From: Cyathus striatus
Lineage: Eukaryota; Basidiomycota; Agaricomycetes; Agaricales; Nidulariaceae
Direction: 5' to 3'
DNA: 64,000 nucleotides
NCBI GenBank assembly: GCA_025738555.1
Contig: JAOVFP010000007.1
Span: 3,844,001-3,908,000, forward strand
The notes under the pieces are model-generated. The model was not told the origin of the DNA. It did no database searches and saw only the letters and a program-made list of their open reading frames with translations. A program made the position numbers and the translations under genes. How positions within the stretch are numbered: position 1 is the first letter of the stretch; each line of letters opens with the position of its first letter. Below are positions 1-11,100 of this stretch, in pieces.

Positions 1-382
1 CCCATCTTGCATGTACCAGCTCACCAGGCACCTGACAACCAGCAATTATACTGTTTGCATGCTCCAGAATGCTTGCAATCCCAAGGGGACATGCTCAATC
101 AGCACTCACTAAGATGAAGTCCACCAGGACACATTCTTCTGAATAGGTAAGTCACATCTTTGATGCATTAAATGCTGACATGGACCTTCCACCTTCCACC
201 AGCCTATGCATGGTGGTGTAATTTACACCATGCTTCTCTGCAATGCGATGGTAGCCATGCTTCATTCCAGCTGGCAGTTGCTGCTCCTGCTTATACTCAT
301 CAATTGCACTTTGGTAGGACTCATTTGAGTGCCTTCTCTGCACCTGCACCTGTACCCTCTTTGATAATGCCTTTCTACCCAT
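1..382 (-). pseudogene. pogo-like DDE transposase, N-terminal fragment
   Basis: The start at 382 reads MGRKALSKRVQ, followed by a psq-type helix-turn-helix region (IAEKHGVNYTTMHRLVEGG) typical of pogo/Fot1-like fungal transposases, which bind element ends before DDE cleavage. The frame stops at 152. In another frame further downstream the expected continuation appears (EECVLVDFILVSAD, then PLGIASILEHAN), interrupted by an in-frame TGA. The gene is therefore broken by at least one frameshift and one stop, and the catalytic half lies outside the window or is lost. The family is recognised from motif order only. Confidence 0.75.
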
Positions 383-429
383 CTGCTTCTGCCTGGATTT
401 GGATGATTTGGCCTGATTGCTAGAAAGAA

Positions 430-2917
430 CTGCAAGGAAGGATGATGGGGATCACCAATGTGGACAGCATGAGATGTCGAGTTGTCACACTTTGGCTATT
501 CATGAACTGTCGTCCTGTACTTTTTTTTTTGAACTCAATTCTTCACCGATAAGGATATAATTTTGTACATATCTACCTTTCATAGCTACCGTTATGTGTT
601 AATTTTTATACAGTCTAATTGTGACATGTAAGCTCGGAAATTAGCCATGAAAAAAGGATAAAGTTGGATATTTTATGGAATTTCATACCAATCACTCTGT
701 ATATCCCCCATTTCTTAATGGATATGCTCGAATGTTTTTTTGGTATGAGATTACATGCATATTAATACTGCTGTCAAATATCTAGCTAATAGATGGAGAA
801 TAGAAGTCTGGAGAGGCAAATCTGTGAAGGTGTGTCAAGGAGTGTTGCTGTGTCAAGGAATGTCCAAATACTGTAGAGTAGATTGTGACTGAGCTAATGG
901 TCATCGAAGTTGATGAAGGGAATTGCTTACATAAGGGGTGCCAGAACTTAGTGAGCCCTACCTTACTTAGTTAAAGGTCCCATGTGGCATGAACCCAAAA
1001 TGTAAACCAGAACATGCACCAAAGCAAAACCAGAAATAAAAATGGGGGGGGTCACAGTAGAACCTGGTTCTGGGTTGGTTCTGAGATGTTTTAAATTCCA
1101 GAACCAAGGTCTGAACCAGCCATCCATGACCCCCTTATTGTAAAGCACCAAAGGGTGTCTGAACAGTAGTGTCCAATTTGTATCCAATTTCCATTCATCA
1201 TTTCCCATTTTCCTTCACCTCTTCTTTTAGTTGTTTCTCTCCCTTGACTTTCCTTGTATTCTTTCTTCTCTGTGACATCAAGGGTCGTCTGTAATGTGAT
1301 ACTGTTTTTGATGGTGTCAGGGTGCTCAAGGGTGCTTGCAACTTATGCAGGCATTTTTGCCTCTGCTGCCCCTAAGCTACACTCTTGAGGCTGATTGGAT
1401 ATTTGAATTTCATCTTACTGTATACACCAGATGCTGTATAGGTCATACATCATTCACTGTAATTGTAGTTATAGTGCAATGTATGGATTACTGTAGTTGT
1501 AGTGGGGCCCCACATGCATTACTTACTGTGATTATAGTGTAGATTTATAAGACTAGGTACTTACCATAAGTGGTGGATACTTTCACTTGTGCACGCTGTG
1601 CAAGGTTAATGCACTGCACATAATGCCGCTCCAAATCCCGATGTACCCATATTCAGGATAGGTGTGTGTTTGTATTTATGTACTTCCCAATAGTACCTTC
1701 AGCTTCCATCAAATTTTAATGTCATGTTGCTCCATTGCTTCTCAATTTGCATCAAATTCCATCGTCAGTGTTTCCTCTCATTATGTAACAGAATCCTATG
1801 TTCTCCCTCCATGTTATGTTTTTCAAAATCTCCATAATTTTAATTTTATTCATCAATCTTGCAACAAAGCCATATTTGCACATCCCACTGTACTGCAACC
1901 ACTACAGGGCATGCAGAGAACTTCTAGAGCAATGGGAGAGTGGACACAGTGGTGTCGGCATGCAAAAGCATTAACACAACAATACTGGGGTGTGGGCACC
2001 TGCAGCATCACGCAGAAAAGTGGTGTTTAATCACCTAATAAAAATAATCACATGGTGATGCATCTAGACTCTAGACAGCTAGCTGCCCATTTTCAAACTG
2101 TCAGAATGCTTGTGCCATATCTGCTGTATCACATGGAGATTTAAGAAATACAAAAACATTGAATTTAAACATATTACTTCAGTAGTTTTGCATAAAATAA
2201 GTGCATATTATGCAGCTGAAAAGGTAATTCAATGAATATTAGTTGCAAATGTCTTCATTGAATTCTATTTTGGTTTAGCTAGTTTCGGTCAAATGAAAAA
2301 ATTAAAGTCTTACAGACTTACACCTAAGTTCAATAGTGGATGTTATTCACAACACTGTTTCACATTGTATTATCACTGATCAAGCTATTAAAAAATAGAA
2401 AAGCTATAGAGCTACTAGCAGAATTTTATCTGCTAAGTCTAGTAGGAATACAAAGGGCACAAGGATGCTGTATTATTGTTGTAGTTATATGTATAACATA
2501 AAAACATAAAGACATTGTAGCACTGTGGAGACAATTAAGGTTGGCCATCCCCATAGCAAGATGTTGGGCATGCTTTCAAGCTAATATAAATTGGATATGT
2601 CAAGTGTGTATTCACATCCTGTCATATTTGCTGCATATTTTTTATTTTTTGGCATGGGAGGGAATACGAAGGTTCAAAGAAGCACTCATAAGATTAGTGG
2701 CACATCGGCATACACTATTATTGTTCTATTAATAACACTACTGAAACTGGAAGTGGGCGGCACTTCCAAATGAGAAATTGGGCAGGATGAAGGAGCTGTC
2801 ACTAGGGACACACATGCATCAGCTTCCCTAGAGACAGCACCATCACAACTGCTTCTTCCTCCTTCCTTACTAGGATGCCACTATGATTACTATGATTCAT
2901 ACATCGTGTATCCACTG
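430..2917. other. AT-rich stretch without a recognisable gene
   Basis: Only short open frames without family resemblance are present. A GAACC/GGTTC-rich patch lies near 1060-1110. This is probably old transposon-derived sequence, but I see no ends or coding motifs that prove it. Confidence 0.5.
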
Positions 2918-2919
2918 TA

Positions 2920-3009
2920 CAGCTAGATATGAAACAATAGAGAATCCATTCCTAAAGTCCAGTCAGAGCTTTGTTTGGCTTTGGAGTTTGGCATATACAA
3001 ATAGAAACT
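2920..3009 (+). repeat. left terminal inverted repeat of the Tc1/mariner-like element
   Basis: It matches the reverse complement of 9318-9401 plus 10973-10976 with only a few mismatches, for example CTTTGTTTGGCTTTGGAG on this side and its inverse near 9341-9359. Confidence 0.85.
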
Positions 3010-3440
3010 GGCATCACTGCCACAGCTAGTGACCCAAATTACTGAACTGTGAATGCGCCCCAAGTCCTGAGTTCCACTGTGGCCAGATTATAGTGTCGTT
3101 TGTGATTAGTCCCAAATCCCAACTCTGTGAGAGCAATGACACTACATTCTACAGCTACTCTGGAATACTACTTTAGTCTCAATATCTTGCCTGTAATGTA
3201 TGTCTCAATACAATGTTTTCTGTCTTCTGGAAGTTTGGTCAATTGAGCTTGCCCAGACCATGCATGAGCTCCAAGTCTCTGCCATCCACCCTGGTACTAG
3301 TGCCCTGCAGCTGACTGTAAATTGCATCCATTACTATATTCTGGCACCACAGGAGAGGCAGTATGACAAGTAGGTGGATCCAGAGGGTGGTATAAGATGG
3401 AGACACTTGGGATGACTAGGAGGTAAGTAATGTTCTTGCC

Positions 3441-4986
3441 ATGCCACAGGAGATTCGTAACCATTTGCACTTGAATCAGCAACAGCAACATGAAGTTCAG
3501 CATCGTTTTCCCCGTGCTGGCTGGTGGTTTGGAATGCTCCCTACTCATCCTGAATTCAATCCTGCTCAGCCTCCTCCTTTGTACACTCCCCCAGGCCCTC
3601 AGGCTGCTATACATGGTGGATTACCTCAAGCCCAGCCTCAGGCCCTTGGTCCTGCAGTAGTGCATTCTCAATATCAAAATGTTGCACCTGATGAACCACC
3701 ACAGTATCATGATATCATTCCAAACCCACCTCCCTTGCCAGTGTTGCCACATAGACCACCTGCTCAACAGCCAAGAGAAGACAGAGGTATGTTAACTGCA
3801 CTTTCCACCTGTAGCATGATCAAGCTTCTAATATTTTTAATAGTAATTGATGTGTTGCATTTTAATGTTTCTATTCCATGAGCTACAGAAGATCCTGATG
3901 CTATCATACCTCAATCTACTCTATGCCTGGAGACAGGCCTTCCATTTGATGACTTTTATGATTGTATTTGCACACACATGGACCTCCAACCAAATGATGC
4001 ATTGATTGGATACAAATGTAAATGGGACTGTGTTTGCAATGCACCTCATAGGCTCTCAAGCACAGAAGAGTATCACACTATGATAGAGATCACAATTGGT
4101 AAGATTTGTTGTGCCTTGCACCATGATGTTGTTCTAGAAATACATAATCTTGTAAGTCCTTGTCATCCTTGTTTTATGATTCTTACTTAACATGTTTGCA
4201 TACAAAATCATAGCAAGCAAATGTAAACAGGAGGTGAACCAACAGGCAACCAACCAAGTGCAAACTCAATGAGACTGACCCTGGGTTGGACAACACTGTA
4301 TCATTTTCAGCTCAACTTCGGGAGCTTAAGGAACGACTTATGTGCCAGAAGCACTGTGGTCAGTTTTGTTTTGTTAATCCAGTCTCAATCGACCATTTTC
4401 AGCTTGACATCTATGTTTTAACCTTGTGGGCAAAGAAAATTGAAGTTAAGCACATTATTTCAGTCAATCACACCTGCTTATAATAATATAGCTACTGAAC
4501 AAAGCAATGTTTCACCAACCACCAGCTATAAAAGACTTTGACCATCTTCCAAGTAAGCAATATCACTCTTCATTGGCTTCATCCTCAAGTGCAGCACCAC
4601 CGCCAATTCATATTCACCTTGGAGAGTCAATTCTTTCAGCTCAACATGGCCAATCTCGATCTAATTGAATCATCAATCTTACTGGTAAAAGTGAGCCTGA
4701 AGAGGATGAAATTATCATTTATCCTACCATTGGCAATGCACTGCATGAGTTCCATGAAGATTTTCCTGAGCACAACTTCCCCCAGTACGAGGCACCATTT
4801 TTGAGACATGGATATAAATATGTCGATGATAGCATTGGGCATATTCATTATCGTTATCTTGTTGACATTATTCAGATGGAGGCCCACACAGTTAATATTT
4901 TCTTATCCCAAGCCTACAATTTAATTTGTCACACAAAGAAGGGCAAGGGTAAAGCTATCCCTAATGAAGAGGAAAAGAAGAACTAA
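3441..4986 (+). CDS. passenger-type gene, agaricomycete protein of unknown function
   Basis: A multi-exon gene lies inside the Tc1/mariner-like element. Exon A (about 3441-3787) encodes a Gln/Pro-rich N-terminus starting MPQEIRNHLHLNQ. An intron ends at the AG at 3886. Exon B reads through LCLETGLPFDDFYDCICTHM and GYKCKWDCVCNAPHRLS and ends EIHNL before a GTAAGT at about 4153. Later exons carry LRELKERLMCQKHCG, LDIYVLTLWAKKI and a PPAIKDFDHLP segment, and the last encodes FPQYEAPFLRHGYKYV and a Lys-rich tail ending at 4986. I recognise this motif order from a large, uncharacterised, TE-associated agaricomycete family; its function is unknown. No stop interrupts the proposed exons. Exon borders in the middle are approximate and the start could lie upstream. 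Confidence 0.65.
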
Positions 4987-5117
4987 CACAGTTACTGCTC
5001 ACCACAAATTGATCAAATATGTTTATAATGTAAAGTAATGTTGATAGATATATGAATTGAACAGCTATTGTGATGTTGTACAGAATAAAAGCAGTCTTGA
5101 GAATATATACATTCATA

Positions 5118-6166
5118 AGTGTCAGCCAATATTTTCAAAAAAAGCCTAGGATAATTGATTGCCTCAATCATGCAAGCCAGGCTTTTTTTGAGTGCCTATC
5201 TTTGTATGGGTATTAGTCTTTTAGTGATCAAAAACAATCATTGGTTTATTCTAATTGAATATTACTACCAAGCTATTGGTGATCATGGGTAATCATTGAT
5301 TCATTCTAATTGAATATTACTATTAATCTATTGGTGATCATAAACAATCATTGGTTCATTCTAGTTGAATATTACTATTAATTTATTGATGATCATAAAC
5401 AATCATAAAGAATACTAATTGGATATTGCATCAGTTGGTCACGCTGTTTGAGCATGTCACATGTGTCACAAGTTCGCGCGCTTCGGTATTTCCCACACAT
5501 CACACTACTTTCCCATGCATCACATTTGTCACAGTTTCACACCACAGGTTCACACACTTTGGTATTTCGCGCACTTCCCATTACTTTCCCGCGCTTCACA
5601 CTACTTTCCCACGCTGTACACATTTCTCGCGCGTCACATTTTTCAGGCATGTCACGCTATTCACACACATCACACTATTTACATGCGCATCATGCTATTC
5701 ATGCATGTCATGCTATTCACATGTATCACACTATTCACATGTGTCACACTATTTATGTGTGTCACACCATTCACATGTGTCACGCTACGCACACATGTCA
5801 CACTATTTACACATGTGTCACGCTATTCACATGTGTCATGCTATTCACCCATGTCACGCTGTTCATGTGCATCACACTATTCACATGTATCATGCTATGC
5901 ACATGTGTCACACTATTTACATGCCTGTCCTGCTGTTCATGTGTCATGCTGTTCATGTGCATCATGATATTCATGCATGTCATGCTATTCACATGTGTCA
6001 CACTGTTCATGCACATCACACTATTCACACATCACTCTTTCTTGTGCATCACACTATGTGTTAATGCATATCATGCAGTATTCACATTGTACTTTCATGC
6101 CTGTTACTTAACTTTCACTTGTCATGCTATTCACACACAAGTTCATGCTGTTAACATGATATGGAC
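5118..6166 (+). repeat. left arm of the foldback element
   Basis: This arm is the inverse of 6749-7974. The short-unit array occupies roughly 5650-6040. Open frames across it encode Cys/His-rich repeats that are artefacts of the satellite. Confidence 0.8.
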
Positions 6167-6748
6167 ATTATGCTCAGAAATGTATATGAATACTAAAAGA
6201 ACCATACATTACATGTCATAGAAGTGAATACATATAGCAGCACGGAAGTGAAACTGATTGTGACACAATATCAATAGGAGTGATGGTCATTTTCATTAAC
6301 TCTCTGTCTTAATAAAACAAAGAAAACTGTCATGTAGTCATATATAGTAAGCAGATATGTGCCTCAATAATATGTGTTGAAGATATTAGAATAACCAATA
6401 GTCTGATGCAAGAAACATAGTCATGTAATAACTTGTGAAATCACATATCTTTTTTTGTCTAGTTATTAATATTTTCAAAATCATCATTATCTCTCATATC
6501 CAGACTTGATTGTAAAACATCTCATATTATGCCATTTCAAATTTTCATACTCTGTTAAAGCTCCAACTGTATACACATTCTACATGATACAGAGTTAATT
6601 TCCACTCCCATAACTTTCTAATTGTCATATTTTGTATTACACCCTTCAATTTTACTAGTACACATTTAAATACTTACTATGCTTTAGACACTTGTTCATT
6701 ATTAGAGATAATTCATATGCATCACACATTCAGTGATAAGAGTAATAA

Positions 6749-7974
6749 GTCCATATCATGTCAACAGCATGAACTTGTGTGTGAATAGCATGACAAGTGA
6801 AAGTTAAGTAACAGGCATGAAAGTACAATGTGAATACTGCATGATATGCATTAACACATAGTGTGATGCACAAGAAAGAGTGATGTGTGAATAGTGTGAT
6901 GTGCATGAACAGTGTGACACATATGAATATCATGATGCACATGAACAGCAGGACAGGTGTGTAAATAGTGTGACATATGTGCATAGCATAATGCATGTGA
7001 ATAGTGTGATGTGCATGAACAGCATGACATGGGTGAATAGCATGACACATGTGAATATCATGACATGTGTGCATAGTGTGGCACATGTGAATATCATGAC
7101 ACGCATGAACAGCATGACATGTGTGAATAGCATGACACATATGAACAATGTGACGTGTGTGTAAATAGTGTGATGCATGTGAATAGCATGACGCACATGA
7201 GTAGCATGTGAATGGCATGACATGTGTGAATATCATAACATGTGTGCATAGCATGACACACATGAATATTGTGACATGCATGAACAGTGTGACACGTGTG
7301 AATAGTGTGACACGTATGAACAGCGTGATGCGCATGTAAATAGTGTGACATGTGTGCATAGTGTGACGTGTGTGAATGGTGTGACATGCATAAATAGTGT
7401 GACATGTGTGAATAGTGTGACGCATGTGTGAATAGCGTGACACGCCTGAAAATTGTGACGCGCGAGAAATGTGTACAGCGTGGGAAAGTAGTGTGAAGCG
7501 CGGGAAAGTAATGGGAAGTGCACGAAATACCAAAGTATGCGAACCTGTGGTGTGAAACTGTGACAAATGTGATGCATGGGAAAGTAGTGTGATGCGTGGG
7601 AAATACCGAAGCGCGCGAACTTGTGACACATGTGACATGCTCAAACAGCGTGACCAACTGATGCAATATCCAATTAGTATTCTTTATGATTGTTTATGAT
7701 CATCAATAAATTAATAGTAATATTCAACTAGAATGAACCAATGATTGTTTATGATCACCAATAGATTAATAGTAATATTCAATTAGAATGAATCAATGAT
7801 TGCCCATGATCACTAATAGCTTAGTAGTAATATTCAATTAGAATAAACCAATGATTGTTTTTGATCACTAAAAGACTAATACCCATACAAAGATAGGCAC
7901 TCAAAAAAAGCCTGGCTTGCATGATTGAGGCAATCAATTATCCTAGGCTTTTTTTGAAAATATTGGCTGACACT
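6749..7974 (-). repeat. right arm of the foldback element
   Basis: This arm is the inverse of 5118-6166. Its short-unit array (about 6880-7450) is longer than the left one, while the flanking unique parts match closely. Confidence 0.8.
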
Positions 7975-8007
7975 GCTCATACATTACATGTAAGGGCACA
8001 TGCTAAA

Positions 8008-9181
8008 CTACATTAAATAGCCACAGTGGTGATACCACCCAACTGCCTTCTCAGAGGTCATTGACTCGAACACGGCCTGCCATAACATCTCATATAGATC
8101 ACAGTCAGCTGCCCCTTGAAGCTCAGCACGTGTATAGTGACAGCTCTTGCGGATCCAGGCCTTCATTGCAGAGAAGCCTTCCTCAATGGGGTCATAGTCG
8201 GGTGAGTAAGGGGGTAAATACTCAAGGTGCATTCCACTGCAAATTTGTTAGCATGGGTGAGACACAATATATAGGCACGCACTGGCCTTCAACCAGTGGC
8301 CTAAGGTTGGGGGACTTGTGAATACTTGCATTATCCATGACAATCACCAAGTTTTTGCCAGGGAATGGGTTCATATTGTCAAGCAACCCATCAACGAAGC
8401 CATTGAATAGGGCCACAGTCCATGAGCATGGGATAACATTGAGGTGCAGGACACCATCGAGCAAGAGAGCAGGAAGGACAGAGTAGCTGTGGAATGTGCG
8501 GCACTTAATGGACTAAATTAAAAGAATTACACACTGTTGTCCTCATATAAAGAAATCCCTATGCCAGGCACACCAGCCAACTGGTGCCCAAGCCTGTTCC
8601 CTCTTCATAGTTGTTCTGTTGACACCTGCTTCATCAACGAACACGAGCTGTTCTGGCTGATAGTTTTCTGCTATGCATATTTGAAATTCAGCACAATGTT
8701 CTTCATTGCATTCAAGAGCAGGTGCAGAGACCTAAGTGAATGATAAGCATAACATTATGAGACAGCCTTACAAACATACCTTTTTCTGTGTAAATCCATG
8801 CAACTTCAGTGCACAAATAATCGCTGTTTTGGAAACAGATACATCACGCACTGTGTGTAGTTCCTCTTGCAGCTCCTCAAGGTAAACATCTGGAGCTTGT
8901 TGGATACAGGCTTCAAGAAACTATTCTTAAAGTATCAGCTGGTGTTGAGCAAAGATGAAAAGACCTACAGAAATGTCTAATGCATTGAGGCTACGAGGCC
9001 ATCCCACAATTAAAGCCTTTCGTTGTACAGTCCCAGTTTGGTGGTACATGTGTCGAAGCTGATACACAGTGCTGAGACCGACTTGGTTTGATCTTGCAAC
9101 AAGTTTTGGTGCAAGGTACTTGCATTGTGTAACGAGCTGCTCCTTCACAGACTTCGGAATGTGTCAGTGGTTTCCTACCAT
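8008..9181 (-). pseudogene. Tc1/mariner DDE transposase, inactivated
   Basis: The start at 9181 reads MVGNH and then hits TGA; the frame continues with VKEQLVTQCKYLAPKLV and a helix-turn-helix N-terminus (STVYQLRHMYHQTGTV). After a likely intron come FLEACIQQAPDVYLEELQ and LHGFTQKK. The next exon carries the first catalytic Asp (LVFVDEAGVNRTT), then a second in-frame TGA just after HRDFF, at an Arg codon in the family as I know it. The second Asp is in VIVMDNASIHK and the DDE glutamate in YSPDYDPIEEGFSAMKAW. The protein ends HHCGYLM at 8008. Two nonsense codons make it non-functional, although the catalytic residues remain. Intron borders are approximate. Confidence 0.8.
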
Positions 9182-9317
9182 GACAGTTAGAAGAAATATG
9201 TAGGTGGGAATGAGGGGGATGAGAGAGGAGTACTTACAGCGCTGTCTGAGGTTAGCAGGGCCTAGCTAGGGATGTCATTGACGTTGAACATTGAATGTTG
9301 ACAAAATAGGCAGTGCT

Positions 9318-9401
9318 GGTTTCTATTTGTATATGCCAAGCTCCAAAGCCAAACAAAGCTCCAACTGGACTTTAGGAACGGATTCTCTATTGTTTCGTAT
9401 C
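9318..9401 (-). repeat. right terminal inverted repeat, interrupted
   Basis: This is the inverted copy of the repeat at 2920-3009. Its last bases are displaced to 10973-10976 by the element inserted at a TA (9402-9403). Confidence 0.85.
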
Positions 9402-9500
9402 TACATCAGGAAAAACCCCATCAGCTAAATTAGTGATATTAGTAGAAATAAGCTGTACCCTTGTCCAAATTTTACTAATAATGGGTAATTCATACTTAAT

Positions 9501-9690
9501 TGTACTTGTATTGCCTATTGTGAGGCATAATAAGTGTTCATAAGTTTGGTACAATAAAAAAGCAAACTTACTTGTACTTATATTACCCATTGTGAGGCAT
9601 GATAAGTGTTTATAAGTTTGGTACAATGGCAAAGCACACTTACTTGTACTTATATTGCATAGTATGAGAATGATAAGTGTTCATAAGTTT
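9501..9690. repeat. 72-bp tandem repeat, about 2.6 copies
   Basis: Units start with TGTACTT at 9501, 9573 and 9645, a regular 72-bp period, and contain GGCATAATAAGTGTTCATAA-like cores. Apparent open frames on the minus strand across them are by-products. Confidence 0.8.
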
Positions 9691-10496
9691 TACAAGACAT
9701 TAATCAATTTTAGCCAAATTTTAGCATACTATACTAGCTATACTTAAAGCAAGCCAATTCCATTTCAGAGAATTTCATCTTGAGCACTTTGCATCAAGTT
9801 TAATTCCATATTATGAAATTATATGTGTTCTATATGTATTACATTTAAAGGCTGAAGTCATACATCACAATATACACATGTACAATACTTTCTAGTATGA
9901 TTAAATTGTAGTTAAGAGCCAATATCATAGTGGGGGAACACATAATATAAGTAGCCCACATCATTTTTAATTGAGGGAAACATATGGTACACACAAGTTA
10001 GATGTTACCATAGCATTGTATGAACCAAGTACAAACATTAAAGGTTTAAATGGTTAAGTTCAAAGGCAAGTGAGAAAGTTAGCATGTGATCAACTCACTG
10101 TGTTTGGCCTTGATTGTATCACATGCATGTTGAACTTGACATGTCATCATACACTCCTTTCAATTCCCCCACCTCACCTTCATTCCTCTCCCTCCTTCCC
10201 CTGCCTGTCACTTTGGCCCATTCATTTGGTAAACTCTGGCTTCTACTTTGAGATCTGACTCATATATGTGCTCCTCTGCTTCCCTGCTACCCTTATCTTA
10301 CACCTGTCTCTCACATGCTGTGTAAGTCTGCATCTCTGCCCATCATATAACTGGTATTGACAATCTTTCTTTGGTATGTATTTGAGTTGTCTTCCTTTTA
10401 AGTGCATGCTTATCATGTACAGGAGCACTACAGTTGCTGTCATTCAATGAGTGGTACTGCTGGATGATGGAGAGGGGGGGATATGGGTGGATATGT

Positions 10497-10545
10497 GGGG
10501 CTGGATGTTGTGGGGCTGGATGTTGTGGGGCTGGATGTTGTGGGG
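10497..10545. repeat. 15-bp G-rich tandem repeat
   Basis: Three copies of GGGGCTGGATGTTGT plus a partial one, with related degenerate copies nearby (10571-10600). Confidence 0.8.
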
Positions 10546-11100
10546 TGAGTGGTACTGCTGGATCATGGAAATAGAGGGATATGTGGGGCTGGATATTGTG
10601 GAGTGCATAATGTTATATCTTCAGTGGATTGTTGTAATTAGATATGTTATTTATATCTGTAACCACTTTTTTGTAATACAATAATAATATATAATTAACT
10701 GACATCTATTATACTGTACTGAGTGAAAGCAAAGTGTTCTTATAAGCATCAATTTATGTGCATATTACACTTTAAATGAACTTCTCAGTCCTTATCTGAA
10801 CTATAATTGTGCAGATAAGGTACTAAAATGTACTTATTTTTTCGAAATAAGTAGGGGGCCTCACTATTTTACCTTATTGTCCTTAGAGTCCTTATTTTAA
10901 CTATTTTCTACTTATCTGAGCTAAAATTCAAGATTATTTGCTAATATAGCTGTTGAGGTTTTTCCTGGTGTAGCTGTAATTATAGTGGGCGATATATGAA
11001 ACTTACGATATGGCCTGCCATATAATTATGTAACACGACGAGCTTCTAATCCCAGTCGCTGTGAAACCATTCAAATCTCGTATCCCAATCCCTATCGACG

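Larger units (their letters stand above)
5118..7974. mobile_element. foldback element with kilobase inverted arms and satellite-like arrays
   Basis: The left arm (5118-6166) and right arm (6749-7974) are inverted copies around a 0.58-kb AT-rich loop. The ends begin AGTGTCAGCCAATATT. Each arm has in order an outer unique part, three copies of an approximately 60-bp repeat (5225-5420; mirrored at about 7665-7880), a unique CG-containing part, and an array of roughly 18-bp units resembling CACACTATTCACATGTGT. The right arm is about 180 bp longer because its array is longer. No credible coding capacity is seen, and no clear target duplication (flanks CATTCATA and GCTCATAC). It sits inside the Tc1/mariner-like element and is therefore younger than it. 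Confidence 0.8.
9404..10970. mobile_element. non-autonomous TA-flanked element, 1.57 kb
   Basis: The ends are imperfect inverted repeats of about 30 bp (CATCAGGAAAAACCCCATCA on the left; inverse of CACCAGGAAAAACCTCAACA on the right). They are flanked by TA at 9402-9403 and 10971-10972. The insertion interrupts the right repeat of the Tc1/mariner-like element, which proves the boundaries. No transposase is present. It contains a 72-bp tandem repeat and a 15-bp tandem repeat. It must have been mobilised by a TA-targeting transposase supplied elsewhere. Confidence 0.85.
2920..10976 (-). mobile_element. Tc1/mariner-like element with two nested insertions
   Basis: The left end starts CAGCTAGATATGAAACAATA after a TA at 2918-2919. 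The right end is its inverted copy and finishes ...TAGCTG before a TA at 10977-10978. The right repeat (9318-9401) was split by a second element (9404-10970) that duplicated a TA; removing it joins the repeat exactly to 10973-10976. The terminal inverted repeats are about 90 bp and nearly identical. Inside are a minus-strand DDE transposase and a plus-strand multi-exon gene. Without the foldback and the TA element the core would be about 3.6 kb. The TA duplication fits the Tc1/mariner transposase motifs inside. Confidence 0.85.

Noticed and set aside
963..1208. Open frame on the minus strand with many Trp and Pro
   Set aside because: Covers a GAACC/GGTTC-rich repeat patch; no domain, no intron signals.
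5426..6221. Long open frames rich in His, Cys, Thr and Met in both foldback arms (also 6730-7666)
   Set aside because: They are translations of an 18-bp satellite that is open in several frames and on both strands; no start context or conserved domain.
5108..7985. Target duplication for the foldback element
   Set aside because: Flanks CATTCATA and GCTCATAC share only TCATA-like bases at different offsets; not convincing.
9501..9690. Regular repeats that could look like a CRISPR array
   Set aside because: The 72-bp units are contiguous without spacers, and the DNA is fungal nuclear.
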